In this document: positions 1 to 8,075 of the stretch, in pieces | Layout: the number at the start of each line of letters is the position of its first letter | Numbering within the stretch: the first letter of the stretch is position 1 | From: Belliella filtrata | GTDB lineage: Bacteria > Bacteroidota > Bacteroidia > Cytophagales > Cyclobacteriaceae | Direction of reading: 5' to 3' | NCBI RefSeq assembly: GCF_022549775.1 | Contig: NZ_JAKZGP010000034.1 | Location: 1 to 53,023, forward strand | DNA: 53,023 nucleotides | Program-made: the position numbers and the translations under genes | The notes under the pieces: model-generated | What the model saw: the letters and a program-made list of their open reading frames with translations, nothing else | Database searches by the model: none | Told to the model about the DNA's origin: nothing

Positions 1-397
1 ATTGTTTTTAACCGCACTTTTTAGTGAATTAGCAATAAGAGATAAAAAAATGAAAGCATGTCACAAAAGCCTTTATTGTCCACAAAATGTCCAATCTATC
101 CATTTTTTGCTTAGAAACTCTCTGCGTCTTTGCGTGCTGAATTTTAACCTCGATGATCTCAAAGGTTTCGCAGAGATTGAGAAGATGTTTGTTCTATTTT
201 ATGCTTTCAATAGGTTTAATAGATGATCAGCAATTTGAAATATAAGAGTGAAAGTAGATGGCATAAGCCTTTATTGTCCAAAAGAAATTCTAACCTTTCA
301 ACTATAAAATCTTACTAATAAGAGTCACAATCATTCTGAGCTGCAAACATCAATCTGATATCTGAAATTTAAGATCTAAAATCTAGAAGCTAATTCT
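1..397. other. Gene-free region with short repeats
   Basis: I find no convincing gene here. A 74-codon open frame at the left edge starts at a TTG and matches no family I know. Two structures are visible. A 16-bp direct repeat, AAGCCTTTATTGTCCA, occurs at 67-82 and again at 265-280. An 8-bp inverted pair, TCTCTGCG at 119-126 and CGCAGAGA at 169-176, encloses a 42-bp spacer. The arrangement looks like degenerate dispersed intergenic repeat DNA rather than coding sequence. It lies just downstream of batA, where further bat genes would usually be found. Confidence 0.6.
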
Positions 398-1444
398 TTA
401 ATCCAAAAGGAAGTTATTGAAGAAGGTGCTTTTGAAGCCTAACCAAAGAAGAAAGCATAACATAGCCCAAAAAAGATATACCCTATAGTAATCATTTGTC
501 TCTTTGTAGCGTGATTCTATGATTTCAGCTTTTTCTAAAGTGTCTATTTCATCAAATATTCGTTCCAATGCATCATCATCTGAAGCTCTGTAAAATTTTC
601 CACTACCGATTTTGGCAATTTCTCTTAAGGTGGTCTCATCCAAATAGCTTTCGATCATTTGGGGTCTCCCAAAGAAGTCTACACCATATGGAACCATACC
701 ATCTTTTCCTACGGCAATCGAATATATTTTGATATCAAATGCAGCAGCCAATTCAGCTGCAAATATTGGGTCCACATTACCTGCATTGTTTTCTCCATCA
801 GACAAAAGGATCATAACTTTGGATTTGGACTCTGCTTCTCGCATTCGATTTGTTCCAGCGGCCAAAGCACTACCTATAGCTGTGCCTTTTGCATCCATCA
901 TGTTAAATGAAATGTCTTTGATAAGGTCTGTTAGAAGTGCATAGTCTGTTGTCAATGGGGCAAGTGAATAAGCCTCTCCAGAGAATATTACCATGCCAAT
1001 CCTGTCTCCAAACCTTCCATTAATGAACTCTATAGCAGTTTCTTTTGCAGCTTCTAATCTATTTGGTCTGAAATCTTGAAGATCCATGGATTCTGAAATA
1101 TCCAATACCATCATAATATCTATGCCTTCTGTATATTGTTCAACTCGCTCGTTGGATTTTTGAGGTCGAGCAATGGCTACTGCTACCATCCATGTGGCAA
1201 GGATGAAAAAGAGCGTTGGTACTAACCGTAAGTAAGTCCAAGGGTTGTTTTGAGATACTATTCCTGGAAGCGATAACTCTAGCACTGGGTTTTTAAGGAT
1301 TTTTATAAACTTCCTTAAAAGCATCAGTATGGGTATAATCCACAACAAATGAAGCGCCCATAAATTTTCCCACTCGAAATTTTTGAACGTGTCGGGTAAG
1401 AACCAATAAATAGAAAAAAAATCAGATATATTATTTGCGTTCAT
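398..1444 (-). CDS. batA: BatA-like VWA-domain membrane protein
   Basis: 348-residue protein of the BatA family (aerotolerance operon). Two hydrophobic segments near the N-terminus (the second around ILMLLRKFIKI and LFFILATWMVAVAIA) precede a von Willebrand A domain. The MIDAS metal site is visible as DISES, a downstream threonine in TTDY and LLSDGENN. A last transmembrane segment (VYLFWAMLCFLLWLGF) sits near the C-terminus. I chose the ATG at 1444 (MNANNISDFF) over the longer frame from 1480 because it leaves only a 14-bp overlap with the upstream gene. Family knowledge suggests a membrane-anchored protein interaction module; its exact role is not settled. The usual neighbours BatB, BatC and BatD are not found downstream. 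Confidence 0.88.
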   Translation of the reverse strand: MNANNISDFFSIYWFLPDTFKNFEWENLWALHLLWIIPILMLLRKFIKILKNPVLELSLPGIVSQNNPWTYLRLVPTLFFILATWMVAVAIARPQKSNERVEQYTEGIDIMMVLDISESMDLQDFRPNRLEAAKETAIEFINGRFGDRIGMVIFSGEAYSLAPLTTDYALLTDLIKDISFNMMDAKGTAIGSALAAGTNRMREAESKSKVMILLSDGENNAGNVDPIFAAELAAAFDIKIYSIAVGKDGMVPYGVDFFGRPQMIESYLDETTLREIAKIGSGKFYRASDDDALERIFDEIDTLEKAEIIESRYKETNDYYRVYLFWAMLCFLLWLGFKSTFFNNFLLD

Positions 1445-2330
1445 CTTTATCGATAATTTTTTGTTGGTAGGTGTCGGCACAGATTTCTTTTAGGTTGTGT
1501 ACAGCCTGACTGACATCGCTGGACTGCTTCCCGGCATAGATAATCATTTCGATCTCTCTGAAATCTTTGATGATTGCTTTGTTATCGAGGAAATTCGCGA
1601 TTTCTACGGTAGTCCACTCTCTAAAAGGTTTGTTGTTGAGGTGTTCCATGTATGTTTTCCAGAGCCCCAATAGTTCGTCTGCGGAGTCCATATTTGGGTT
1701 GGATACAAATCTTACCTCAGCATTTTTCCATTTTTTTATAAACCTATTGTACTTTCTTTTTTCTCTGTAACTATTGAAAGCTTTGGTTATAGCTTTTCCG
1801 AATACAAAGAAAACAATGATGGACATTAAGACCAGAGCCAAGAGGATAGCTATAAGCAAAGGGAAATTAAAAGCTTTTGGAATCTCCTGATACACGTTAT
1901 TATCTCTAAATGCCAACTGTTCAGGTAGAGGGTTAATTGTAAGCTGAAGGGCTAGTGAAGCTTCATTAGATTGATAAGTCGTACTGTCGTATTTCATTAC
2001 ATCATAGACAGGTACTGACAAGCTGGATTTAGATTCTAATGAGAAATTGGACACATAATAAACTGCACTGTCAAGGGTAAAATCACCTTTTGTTTGGCTC
2101 ATGAATGTTTGCTTCTCAAGCAATACAAATGGGCTATAATCATAGAGTGAATCAGGGAAAATGATATTCATTCCCTTGCTGTATTTGGCTTTTAAAACGT
2201 AAGGGACTCTTTCTCCGATTTTAGCGGAGTCTTTCATAAAGTATCCTTGCACCTCTATATCTTGAGCCTTGCTCAATGTACAGATGGTGAAAAAGCCTAG
2301 GAAAGTGAAGAATAGGCGTAATTTATCCAC
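1431..2330 (-). CDS. Bat-operon single-pass membrane protein, unknown function
   Basis: 299 residues. A signal peptide ends near residue 22 (TLSKAQ). A beta-rich periplasmic part of about 130 residues follows, then one transmembrane helix at about 155-178, then a basic cytoplasmic tail of about 120 residues. This architecture and the position between a DUF58 gene and batA match the uncharacterised protein commonly found in Bacteroidota bat operons. The start is a GTG at 2330 that overlaps the DUF58 stop by 8 bp; the gene itself overlaps batA. The tight overlaps indicate translational coupling. I cannot assign a biochemical role. Confidence 0.8.
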   Translation of the reverse strand: MDKLRLFFTFLGFFTICTLSKAQDIEVQGYFMKDSAKIGERVPYVLKAKYSKGMNIIFPDSLYDYSPFVLLEKQTFMSQTKGDFTLDSAVYYVSNFSLESKSSLSVPVYDVMKYDSTTYQSNEASLALQLTINPLPEQLAFRDNNVYQEIPKAFNFPLLIAILLALVLMSIIVFFVFGKAITKAFNSYREKRKYNRFIKKWKNAEVRFVSNPNMDSADELLGLWKTYMEHLNNKPFREWTTVEIANFLDNKAIIKDFREIEMIIYAGKQSSDVSQAVHNLKEICADTYQQKIIDKDERK

Positions 2331-3201
2331 GTTTCATGGTTTTATTTCGTGACTTAAACAATTCAATAAGCGGCATGACAATATCTGCACTTGTATCTAC
2401 TTCTAAGTAATTGATTTGATTTTTTTTACAGATAGTCTTTAGGTGATCTCTTTCGGATGTAAATGTATCTGTGATTTTTTTGGAAAACTTCCCGAATGCT
2501 GTATTGACCCAAGTGGTGCGACCCTCTTCTTTATCATAAACTGGTATGATACCTAATGATGGCAAGAGAGATTCACGAGGATCTGTTAGTTGAATGGCCA
2601 CGAGATCATGTCTTTCAGCTAAAGCTTTCAAAGGACGCTCATATCCTTCATCTATAAAATCTGAAATAATGATGATGATACTTCTTTTCTTAATCAAGTT
2701 CAAAGCAAACGTAAACATTTCGTTTAAGTTAGTTTTGAGCGATTTATTTTTATGATTAAATATTCCTTGAATGATTTTAACCCCTTGTTTTGGCCCCTTA
2801 CCTGGCAAAATTATATTTTCTTTTTGATCTGAATATGAAATTAGACCAGCCTGACTTCCTTCAAAGATGGCCGCAAGGGTGAGAACCCCAGCTATTTCCT
2901 TTCCTTTATCTATCTTCTTTTTGCCAAGAGCACCAATATCTTGTGAACCACTGATGTCTAATAGGAAATACACACTTTGGTCTTTGTCCTCTTTGAAAGT
3001 CTTGACAAATGTGCCATGTCCCTTAGCTGAAACTTTCCATTCGATAGTCCGTACATCATCACCATATTGATATGGTCTCAAATCATCAAATTCCAGGCCT
3101 GCTCCTTTGAAAATAGATTGGTAATCTCCTTGAAGGTGATTGTTTGCCACCTTTCGGATCATGATTTCATACCTGCGGAGTTTTTTCAATAATTGATTCA
3201 T
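2323..3201 (-). CDS. DUF58 domain-containing protein
   Basis: 292-residue soluble protein of the DUF58 family. The family signature region reads GLEFDDLRPYQYGDDVR followed by TIEWKVSA, and a VWA-like metal-binding segment follows (LLDISGS, then IIISDF). DUF58 proteins normally act with MoxR AAA+ ATPases and VWA membrane proteins, probably in assembly or chaperoning of envelope complexes. It is the first gene of this three-gene operon. A moxR gene, which usually stands immediately upstream, is absent: the next gene upstream is divergent. Confidence 0.88.
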   Translation of the reverse strand: MNQLLKKLRRYEIMIRKVANNHLQGDYQSIFKGAGLEFDDLRPYQYGDDVRTIEWKVSAKGHGTFVKTFKEDKDQSVYFLLDISGSQDIGALGKKKIDKGKEIAGVLTLAAIFEGSQAGLISYSDQKENIILPGKGPKQGVKIIQGIFNHKNKSLKTNLNEMFTFALNLIKKRSIIIIISDFIDEGYERPLKALAERHDLVAIQLTDPRESLLPSLGIIPVYDKEEGRTTWVNTAFGKFSKKITDTFTSERDHLKTICKKNQINYLEVDTSADIVMPLIELFKSRNKTMKRG

Positions 3202-3279
3202 GTATCTTGTTTTCGGATGTCTAATTTAAGGTAGTCTTTTGATAAATAAAATTTATATGCAGTTCTCTATTTATTCTAT

Positions 3280-3287
3280 TAATTTTG
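3280..3287 (+). promoter_or_regulatory. Possible -7 promoter element (TAATTTTG)
   Basis: Matches the Bacteroidota -7 consensus TAnnTTTG in the divergent gap between DUF58 and the DUF4296 gene. I see no TTG at the ideal -33 spacing, and the GTG start follows after 4 bp, so this would be an almost leaderless transcript. Confidence 0.35.
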
Positions 3288-3291
3288 AAAC

Positions 3292-3654
3292 GTGAAAAAA
3301 CTTAATTTACTTATATTATTTACCATTTTAATGTTATCATGCTCAAGAGATTCCAAGCCTGAAGGAGTTTTGGACCAAGCGAAAATGATAGCTGTCTTGA
3401 TAGATATTCATCTTTCGGAGGGGTATGTAAGTACTCTTCCTATCAATTATGATTCCTCACGCACATTGTACCCGATGTTTGAGCATGATGTTTTTGAAAA
3501 ACACAATGTAATCGATACTGTTTTCCATAAGAGTTTAGAGTATTACATTTCGAAACCCAAGTTAATTGATAAGATTTATGAAAGCATCATAGATTCGTTG
3601 AATGTGATAGAGAAGGAAGGCTTAATTAAAGAGACTGATGAATTACCCAATTAA
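3292..3654 (+). CDS. DUF4296 lipoprotein
   Basis: 120-residue predicted lipoprotein. The N-terminus MKKLNLLILFTILMLSC ends in a lipobox cysteine at residue 17. The following helical segment (LDQAKMIAVLIDIHLSEGYV, then YPMFEHDVFEKHNV) is typical of DUF4296, a Bacteroidota-specific family of unknown function. The start codon is GTG at 3292. A TAATTTTG element at 3280-3287 lies so close that the mRNA leader would be very short. It overlaps mutS2 by 17 bp, so the two are probably co-transcribed, although no functional link is obvious. Confidence 0.82.
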   Translation: MKKLNLLILFTILMLSCSRDSKPEGVLDQAKMIAVLIDIHLSEGYVSTLPINYDSSRTLYPMFEHDVFEKHNVIDTVFHKSLEYYISKPKLIDKIYESIIDSLNVIEKEGLIKETDELPN

Positions 3655-6025
3655 TTTAGAGGAAAAAATCAATTTTGACAAGATCAGAGAGCTGATCAAA
3701 GCAGAATGTAGCAGTTCGTTAGGGACAGATTTTGTTCAAAAGATGGCGTTTTCAAAGGATTTTTCTTTGATCACTCGCCTTCTAGATCAGACAGAGGAGT
3801 TTAGGAAGATAATACTTTCTGGAGAGGCATTTCCGTCCTCTAATTTCACCAATATTCACCCGTTCTTAGATAAGGCAAAGATAGAAGGGACTTTTCTCTA
3901 TGAAGATGAATTCCATGAGGTTAAGCTATCACTCATTACATTGTCAGGGTGTGTATCATTTTTCAAGAAATATGGAGACGAATATCCTCAATTGACACAA
4001 CTTCTTGGTTTGGTTCAATTAGAAGATCACTTGCTAAAAGCTATAGAAAGGGTGATCGATGAGAAGGGGAAGCTTAGAAATAATGCATCTAAAGACTTAT
4101 CCTTAATTAGGTCGCAAATTCTCTATGAAGAGAATAGGTTAAGAAAAGTTCTTGATAGTATATTTAGAGATGCTCGGTCTAAAGGGTTTACACCTGACGA
4201 TGCTTCTATCACTATCAGAGGAGGTCGAATGGTGATCCCTGTACTTGCTGAAAATAAAAGAAAAATCAAAGGCTTCATACATGATGAATCAGCCACAGGT
4301 CAGACGGTGTATCTAGAGCCAGCTGAAGTATTGGATATTAATAATGAACTTAAGGATCTCGCTTATATGGAGCGGCGAGAAATTCAGCGCATTTTGACCC
4401 AGCTGACTGATAATTTGAGGCAATATATTCCAGAGTTAAGAAAAGCATATCAATTTCTAGGATTGATAGATTTTATACGAGCAAAGGCAAAGTTTGCTTT
4501 GAAAACTGAGGCACAAAGGCCAATTTTAGAGAAAACCAAGGTTCTTGAATGGCACAATGCAAAGCATCCATTGCTACAGTTTGCTTTGGCACAGCAAGGA
4601 AAGCAGGTAGTGCCTCTACAGGTAATGTTAGATCACAATAGAAGACTACTCATCATTTCTGGGCCAAATGCGGGTGGTAAATCCGTGACCTTGAAAACTG
4701 TAGCCATGTTGCAGTATATGCTGCAATGTGGTTTATTGATCCCTTTGGATTCGCATTCAAAATGCACAGTATTTGACAATTTTTTTATTGATATTGGTGA
4801 TGAGCAGAACATCGAGAATGATTTGAGTACTTATAGTTCTCACTTGATGAGTATGAAGTATTTTACTCAATTTGCGAATAAAAAGACAATTCTATTTATA
4901 GATGAATTTGGGACGGGGACGGAGCCGCAGTTTGGTGCAGCGATAGCGGAAGGGATACTTTTGACATTGAATAAAACTGGTGCTTACGGTGTGATCACCA
5001 CGCATTATGGTAACTTAAAAGAAATAGCCACAAAAAATCAAGGCTTGGTAAATGGTGCTATGCGCTATGACGTGGAAATGCTTGAACCACTTTATCAATT
5101 GGAGATAGGAAAGCCTGGGAGTTCATTTGCGCTTGAAATAGCTTCCAAGATTGGGATTTCCAAAGAAATCATTGATTATGCAAAGGAAAATATAGGCGAG
5201 GAGCGTGTGCGATATGATCGCATGCTGACAAAGATTGAGAATGAAAAAGTCAAATATGAGCAGCTTGTCAATGAATATGCAAGAAAAGAACGCTTGCTTT
5301 CTCAACAGCTGAAAACTTATAATGAGCTCAAAGAAAACCTCGAAAACAATAAAAAACAATATATACAAGAAGCAAAAGCTGAAGCAAAAGCATTGCTCGA
5401 TGAGGTTAATAGAAAGATTGAAGTGACGATCAAATCGATCAAAGAGCAAAAGGCAGATAAAGAAGCAACCAAGAAGCTGAGGGCTGATTTGGAGACATTC
5501 AAAGTAAAAGTGAAGCCTGAAAAGGCCCTGCCAAAGTCACCAGAGATAAAAGTTATAGAAGGGGAGATCGCTGTGGGTGACTTTGTGAGGTTAAAGGATA
5601 ATGGAGCCGTTGCCGAGGTGCTAGCGATGAAGAATAAGGATGTAGAAATCAGCATAGGAGACTTGAAGTCTAATGTGAAGCTGAAGCGCCTAGAGAAGAT
5701 TTCAACTTCTGAAATGAAAAAGGAAAAGAAATCTCTGGCAAGACGATCAGGCTTTGATGCGAATGCAAAAATGCTGGATTACTCCCCCAACTTAGATATT
5801 CGCGGTAAGAGAGGTGAGGAGATTTTACCTTTAGTTCAAAATTTTGTAGATGATGGGCATATGCTAGGTATGAAGGATTTGAGGATCGTTCATGGCAAAG
5901 GCGACGGTATTCTAAAAGATATCACTCGAAATATATTGAAACAGATGACTCAAGTGAAAAAAGTATCGGACGAGCATGCAGATAGAGGTGGAGCTGGAGT
6001 TACTTTAGTAGAGTTAAAAGCTTAA
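3638..6025 (+). CDS. mutS2: MutS2 family DNA-binding ATPase/endonuclease
   Basis: 795 residues, full length for MutS2. The core and lever region occupy the N-terminal 300 residues. The MutS-type ATPase follows, with Walker A SGPNAGGKSVTLKT near residue 342 and Walker B FIDEFGTGTEP near 425. A long charged coiled coil runs at about 500-630. The C-terminal Smr nuclease domain is about 710-795 (LDIRGKRGEE, then RIVHGKGDGIL). Family members act on branched DNA and recombination intermediates, and in some bacteria split collided ribosomes; which applies here cannot be told. The gene ends just before a strong hairpin terminator. Confidence 0.95.
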   Translation: MNYPINLEEKINFDKIRELIKAECSSSLGTDFVQKMAFSKDFSLITRLLDQTEEFRKIILSGEAFPSSNFTNIHPFLDKAKIEGTFLYEDEFHEVKLSLITLSGCVSFFKKYGDEYPQLTQLLGLVQLEDHLLKAIERVIDEKGKLRNNASKDLSLIRSQILYEENRLRKVLDSIFRDARSKGFTPDDASITIRGGRMVIPVLAENKRKIKGFIHDESATGQTVYLEPAEVLDINNELKDLAYMERREIQRILTQLTDNLRQYIPELRKAYQFLGLIDFIRAKAKFALKTEAQRPILEKTKVLEWHNAKHPLLQFALAQQGKQVVPLQVMLDHNRRLLIISGPNAGGKSVTLKTVAMLQYMLQCGLLIPLDSHSKCTVFDNFFIDIGDEQNIENDLSTYSSHLMSMKYFTQFANKKTILFIDEFGTGTEPQFGAAIAEGILLTLNKTGAYGVITTHYGNLKEIATKNQGLVNGAMRYDVEMLEPLYQLEIGKPGSSFALEIASKIGISKEIIDYAKENIGEERVRYDRMLTKIENEKVKYEQLVNEYARKERLLSQQLKTYNELKENLENNKKQYIQEAKAEAKALLDEVNRKIEVTIKSIKEQKADKEATKKLRADLETFKVKVKPEKALPKSPEIKVIEGEIAVGDFVRLKDNGAVAEVLAMKNKDVEISIGDLKSNVKLKRLEKISTSEMKKEKKSLARRSGFDANAKMLDYSPNLDIRGKRGEEILPLVQNFVDDGHMLGMKDLRIVHGKGDGILKDITRNILKQMTQVKKVSDEHADRGGAGVTLVELKA

Positions 6026-6049
6026 AAAAAGCCCTAAAAGAGTAATATG

Positions 6050-6090
6050 AAGCCCTCAAAATAGTCAGACTTTTTGAGGGCTTTTTTATT
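6050..6090 (+). terminator. Rho-independent terminator after mutS2
   Basis: The stem AAGCCCTCAAAA (6050-6061) pairs with TTTTGAGGGCTT (6072-6083), followed by a T-rich tract. It separates mutS2 from the convergent lipoprotein gene and could act weakly in both directions. Confidence 0.85.
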
Positions 6091-6102
6091 TGGGGTAATA
6101 GA

Positions 6103-6609
6103 TTATGCTTTTCTTTTCAATGTGAATCTATAACTTCCTGCAATTGCTGCATTGGGAATAGGGATTTTTTCGATTGATCCAGAGGAGGGTGGAACTATGC
6201 TGAACTCTAGAATCAAATCACTACCTGTTCTGGTAAATGAAATCTCGGGGCCAGCAGCTGGTTTATTTCCAGCCAGTATGATTTTTGTCAAATCATTTGA
6301 TACAAAGCTCCAGCTGCCTGAATTGTCAAAAATGTCACCACCACTTGTAGTGGTGTATGTCCTGCTGCTCTGATTTGCTGCAAATGTGATTTCAAAGTTT
6401 TGATATGTATTGGTGACAGCAATATTATTTCTTGTAACTTGTCCTCCACCCTCCACGACCCAAGTCGTGGGTGATGTCCCTGTAAGTGCTTCTGTGGCTA
6501 ATTGTTCTGGTGTTTTTTGTGGCTGTGGATCGTCTCCCTTTTTACATCCAAAAAATGCTAAAGACAATAACATTAAAAATAATGAGTAGTACCTTAATGA
6601 GTTTTTCAT
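6103..6609 (-). CDS. Small predicted lipoprotein
   Basis: 168 residues. The signal segment MKNSLRYYSLFLMLLSLAFFGC ends in a lipobox cysteine at residue 22, followed by charged KKGDD and a Pro-rich spacer. The mature part is beta-rich (VTNTYQNFEITF, GSWSFVSNDLTKIILAG, ISFTRTGSDLILEFSI), like a small lipocalin-type or calycin barrel. I do not recognise a named family. It stands alone between the mutS2 terminator and the lipid A operon on the same strand. Confidence 0.7.
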   Translation of the reverse strand: MKNSLRYYSLFLMLLSLAFFGCKKGDDPQPQKTPEQLATEALTGTSPTTWVVEGGGQVTRNNIAVTNTYQNFEITFAANQSSRTYTTTSGGDIFDNSGSWSFVSNDLTKIILAGNKPAAGPEISFTRTGSDLILEFSIVPPSSGSIEKIPIPNAAIAGSYRFTLKRKA

Positions 6610-6666
6610 ACGCTGCTTAGGGTTTTAGTATTGTAAATTTAGCAATATGATCTAAAAATCAAAGCT

Positions 6667-7293
6667 TTACTTTTTCTTGTGATCTTCAATTCGGATTTGA
6701 TTTGTGCAAAATTCAAATTCTTTTGGCTCATTAGAACAAACCAAGATTGTTCTTCTTGAGCCATATTGCATAACCATTTCATTATACCATACTATACCCC
6801 TTTTATCTAAGTTTGAAGTAGGTTCATCTAGCATGAGTATAGATACATCAGAGAAAAAGCAAAGTCCTAGTTTTAGTCTTTGTTTCATTCCTGAAGAAAA
6901 TTGACTTATAGGCTTATGCTGGTGTTCTTTAAGATAAAGAATATCCAACATATTCGAGATACTAATTGATTCGATTGGCTTTTTGAATTTGAAATGAAAT
7001 TTTAGCAATTCAATCAAGGTGAATTCCTCTGGGAGCTCTAGGTAAGGGGCCGAGATCACCAAGTGGTCGAAAATTTGATCAGAATCTATTTCTCCAAGAT
7101 TTGAAAAATACTTGATATTACCCTCTGAAAGTGGCGTAATACCTGCTATGGCTTTTATCAAAGTGGACTTTCCAGAGCCATTACTCCCTGTGATAGCCCA
7201 CTTTGATCCTGCTGGAATAGTAAGTTGAATGTTATTGAATATCCATTCATATTGAAACCTCTTAGAGGCACCTTCCAGCTCAATTTTTATCAT
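6667..7293 (-). CDS. ABC transporter ATP-binding protein without a permease
   Basis: 208-residue nucleotide-binding subunit. Walker A is GSNGSGKSTL, the signature is FSSGMKQRLKL, Walker B is ILMLDEPTSNLD, and the H-loop position appears replaced within LVCSNEPKEF, where a histidine would be expected. It resembles the short CcmA/NatA-type ATPases. It is the last gene of the lipid A operon, 2 bp after lpxA, and no permease gene is in the window. A role in envelope lipid or haem export is possible by context but unproved. Confidence 0.85.
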   Translation of the reverse strand: MIKIELEGASKRFQYEWIFNNIQLTIPAGSKWAITGSNGSGKSTLIKAIAGITPLSEGNIKYFSNLGEIDSDQIFDHLVISAPYLELPEEFTLIELLKFHFKFKKPIESISISNMLDILYLKEHQHKPISQFSSGMKQRLKLGLCFFSDVSILMLDEPTSNLDKRGIVWYNEMVMQYGSRRTILVCSNEPKEFEFCTNQIRIEDHKKK

Positions 7294-7295
7294 TT

Positions 7296-8075
7296 TTATT
7301 GAATGTATCCTTTCATCACTCCACGTTCAGAGGAGCGAATGAAGTTGACGATTTCATCTCTTTCTTTTGTGGCAGGAAGATTAACTTCGATTTCTTCGAG
7401 TGCTCTGCTGTTGTTTAAGCTATTCAAAAACAAAAACCTATAAACATCTTGAATATGACTAATTGTTTCACTTGAGAACCCTCTTCTTCTTAATCCTAAA
7501 CTGTTGACACCAGCATAACTCAAAGGCTCTCTTGCAGCTTTGGTGTATGGCGGTACATCTTTTCTTACAAGTGAGCCACCAGAGATCATGGAATGTGTCC
7601 CAACTTTGACAAATTGATGAATGGCACTGCTTCCTCCGACAATGGCCCAGTCGTCTATAATCACATGACCTGCAACTTGTACAGCATTAGCTATGATGAC
7701 GTTGTTTCCTACTATACAGTCGTGAGCAATGTGCACATAAGCCATAAGCAAACAATTGCTGCCAACTTTAGTAGTTAACTTATCTAGTGTGCCTCTGCTA
7801 ATAGTTACGCACTCCCTGATAGTAGTATTGTCTCCAACCTCCACAAGGGTTCTTTCACCTTGGAACTTTAGGTCTTGAGGTATTCCAGCTATTACAGCAC
7901 CAGGGAAAATTTTGCAATTTTTTCCAATTCTAGCGCCGGGATATATGGTGACATTGGATCCAATCCAAGTCCCTTCACCTATTATGACATCATCATGAAT
8001 CATGGTGAATGGATCTACATGAACGTTTGATCCCAAAATTGCATTTTCGTGTATATGAGAAAGTTTATTGATCAT
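7296..8075 (-). CDS. lpxA: Acyl-ACP-UDP-N-acetylglucosamine O-acyltransferase (LpxA)
   Basis: 259 residues, the usual LpxA length. It catalyses the first step of lipid A synthesis, transfer of a 3-hydroxyacyl chain to UDP-GlcNAc. The left-handed beta-helix is visible as hexapeptide repeats (IIGEGTWIGSNVTIYPGARI, IGKNCKIFPGAVIAG), and the catalytic histidine lies in AYVHIAHDCIVG. The C-terminal helical part contains AREPLSYAGVNSLGLRRRGF. It starts inside the lpxC/fabZ stop (ATGA-type 4-bp overlap), so translation is coupled. Confidence 0.96.
   Translation of the reverse strand: MINKLSHIHENAILGSNVHVDPFTMIHDDVIIGEGTWIGSNVTIYPGARIGKNCKIFPGAVIAGIPQDLKFQGERTLVEVGDNTTIRECVTISRGTLDKLTTKVGSNCLLMAYVHIAHDCIVGNNVIIANAVQVAGHVIIDDWAIVGGSSAIHQFVKVGTHSMISGGSLVRKDVPPYTKAAREPLSYAGVNSLGLRRRGFSSETISHIQDVYRFLFLNSLNNSRALEEIEVNLPATKERDEIVNFIRSSERGVMKGYIQ

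Noticed and set aside
2-226. 74-codon open frame at the left edge
   Set aside because: It starts at a non-ATG codon, covers the repeat-like DNA and shows no domain or signal; probably chance.
5123-5655. Long minus-strand open frames inside mutS2
   Set aside because: They are antisense to the coiled-coil region, whose Lys/Glu-rich codons leave few stops on the other strand.
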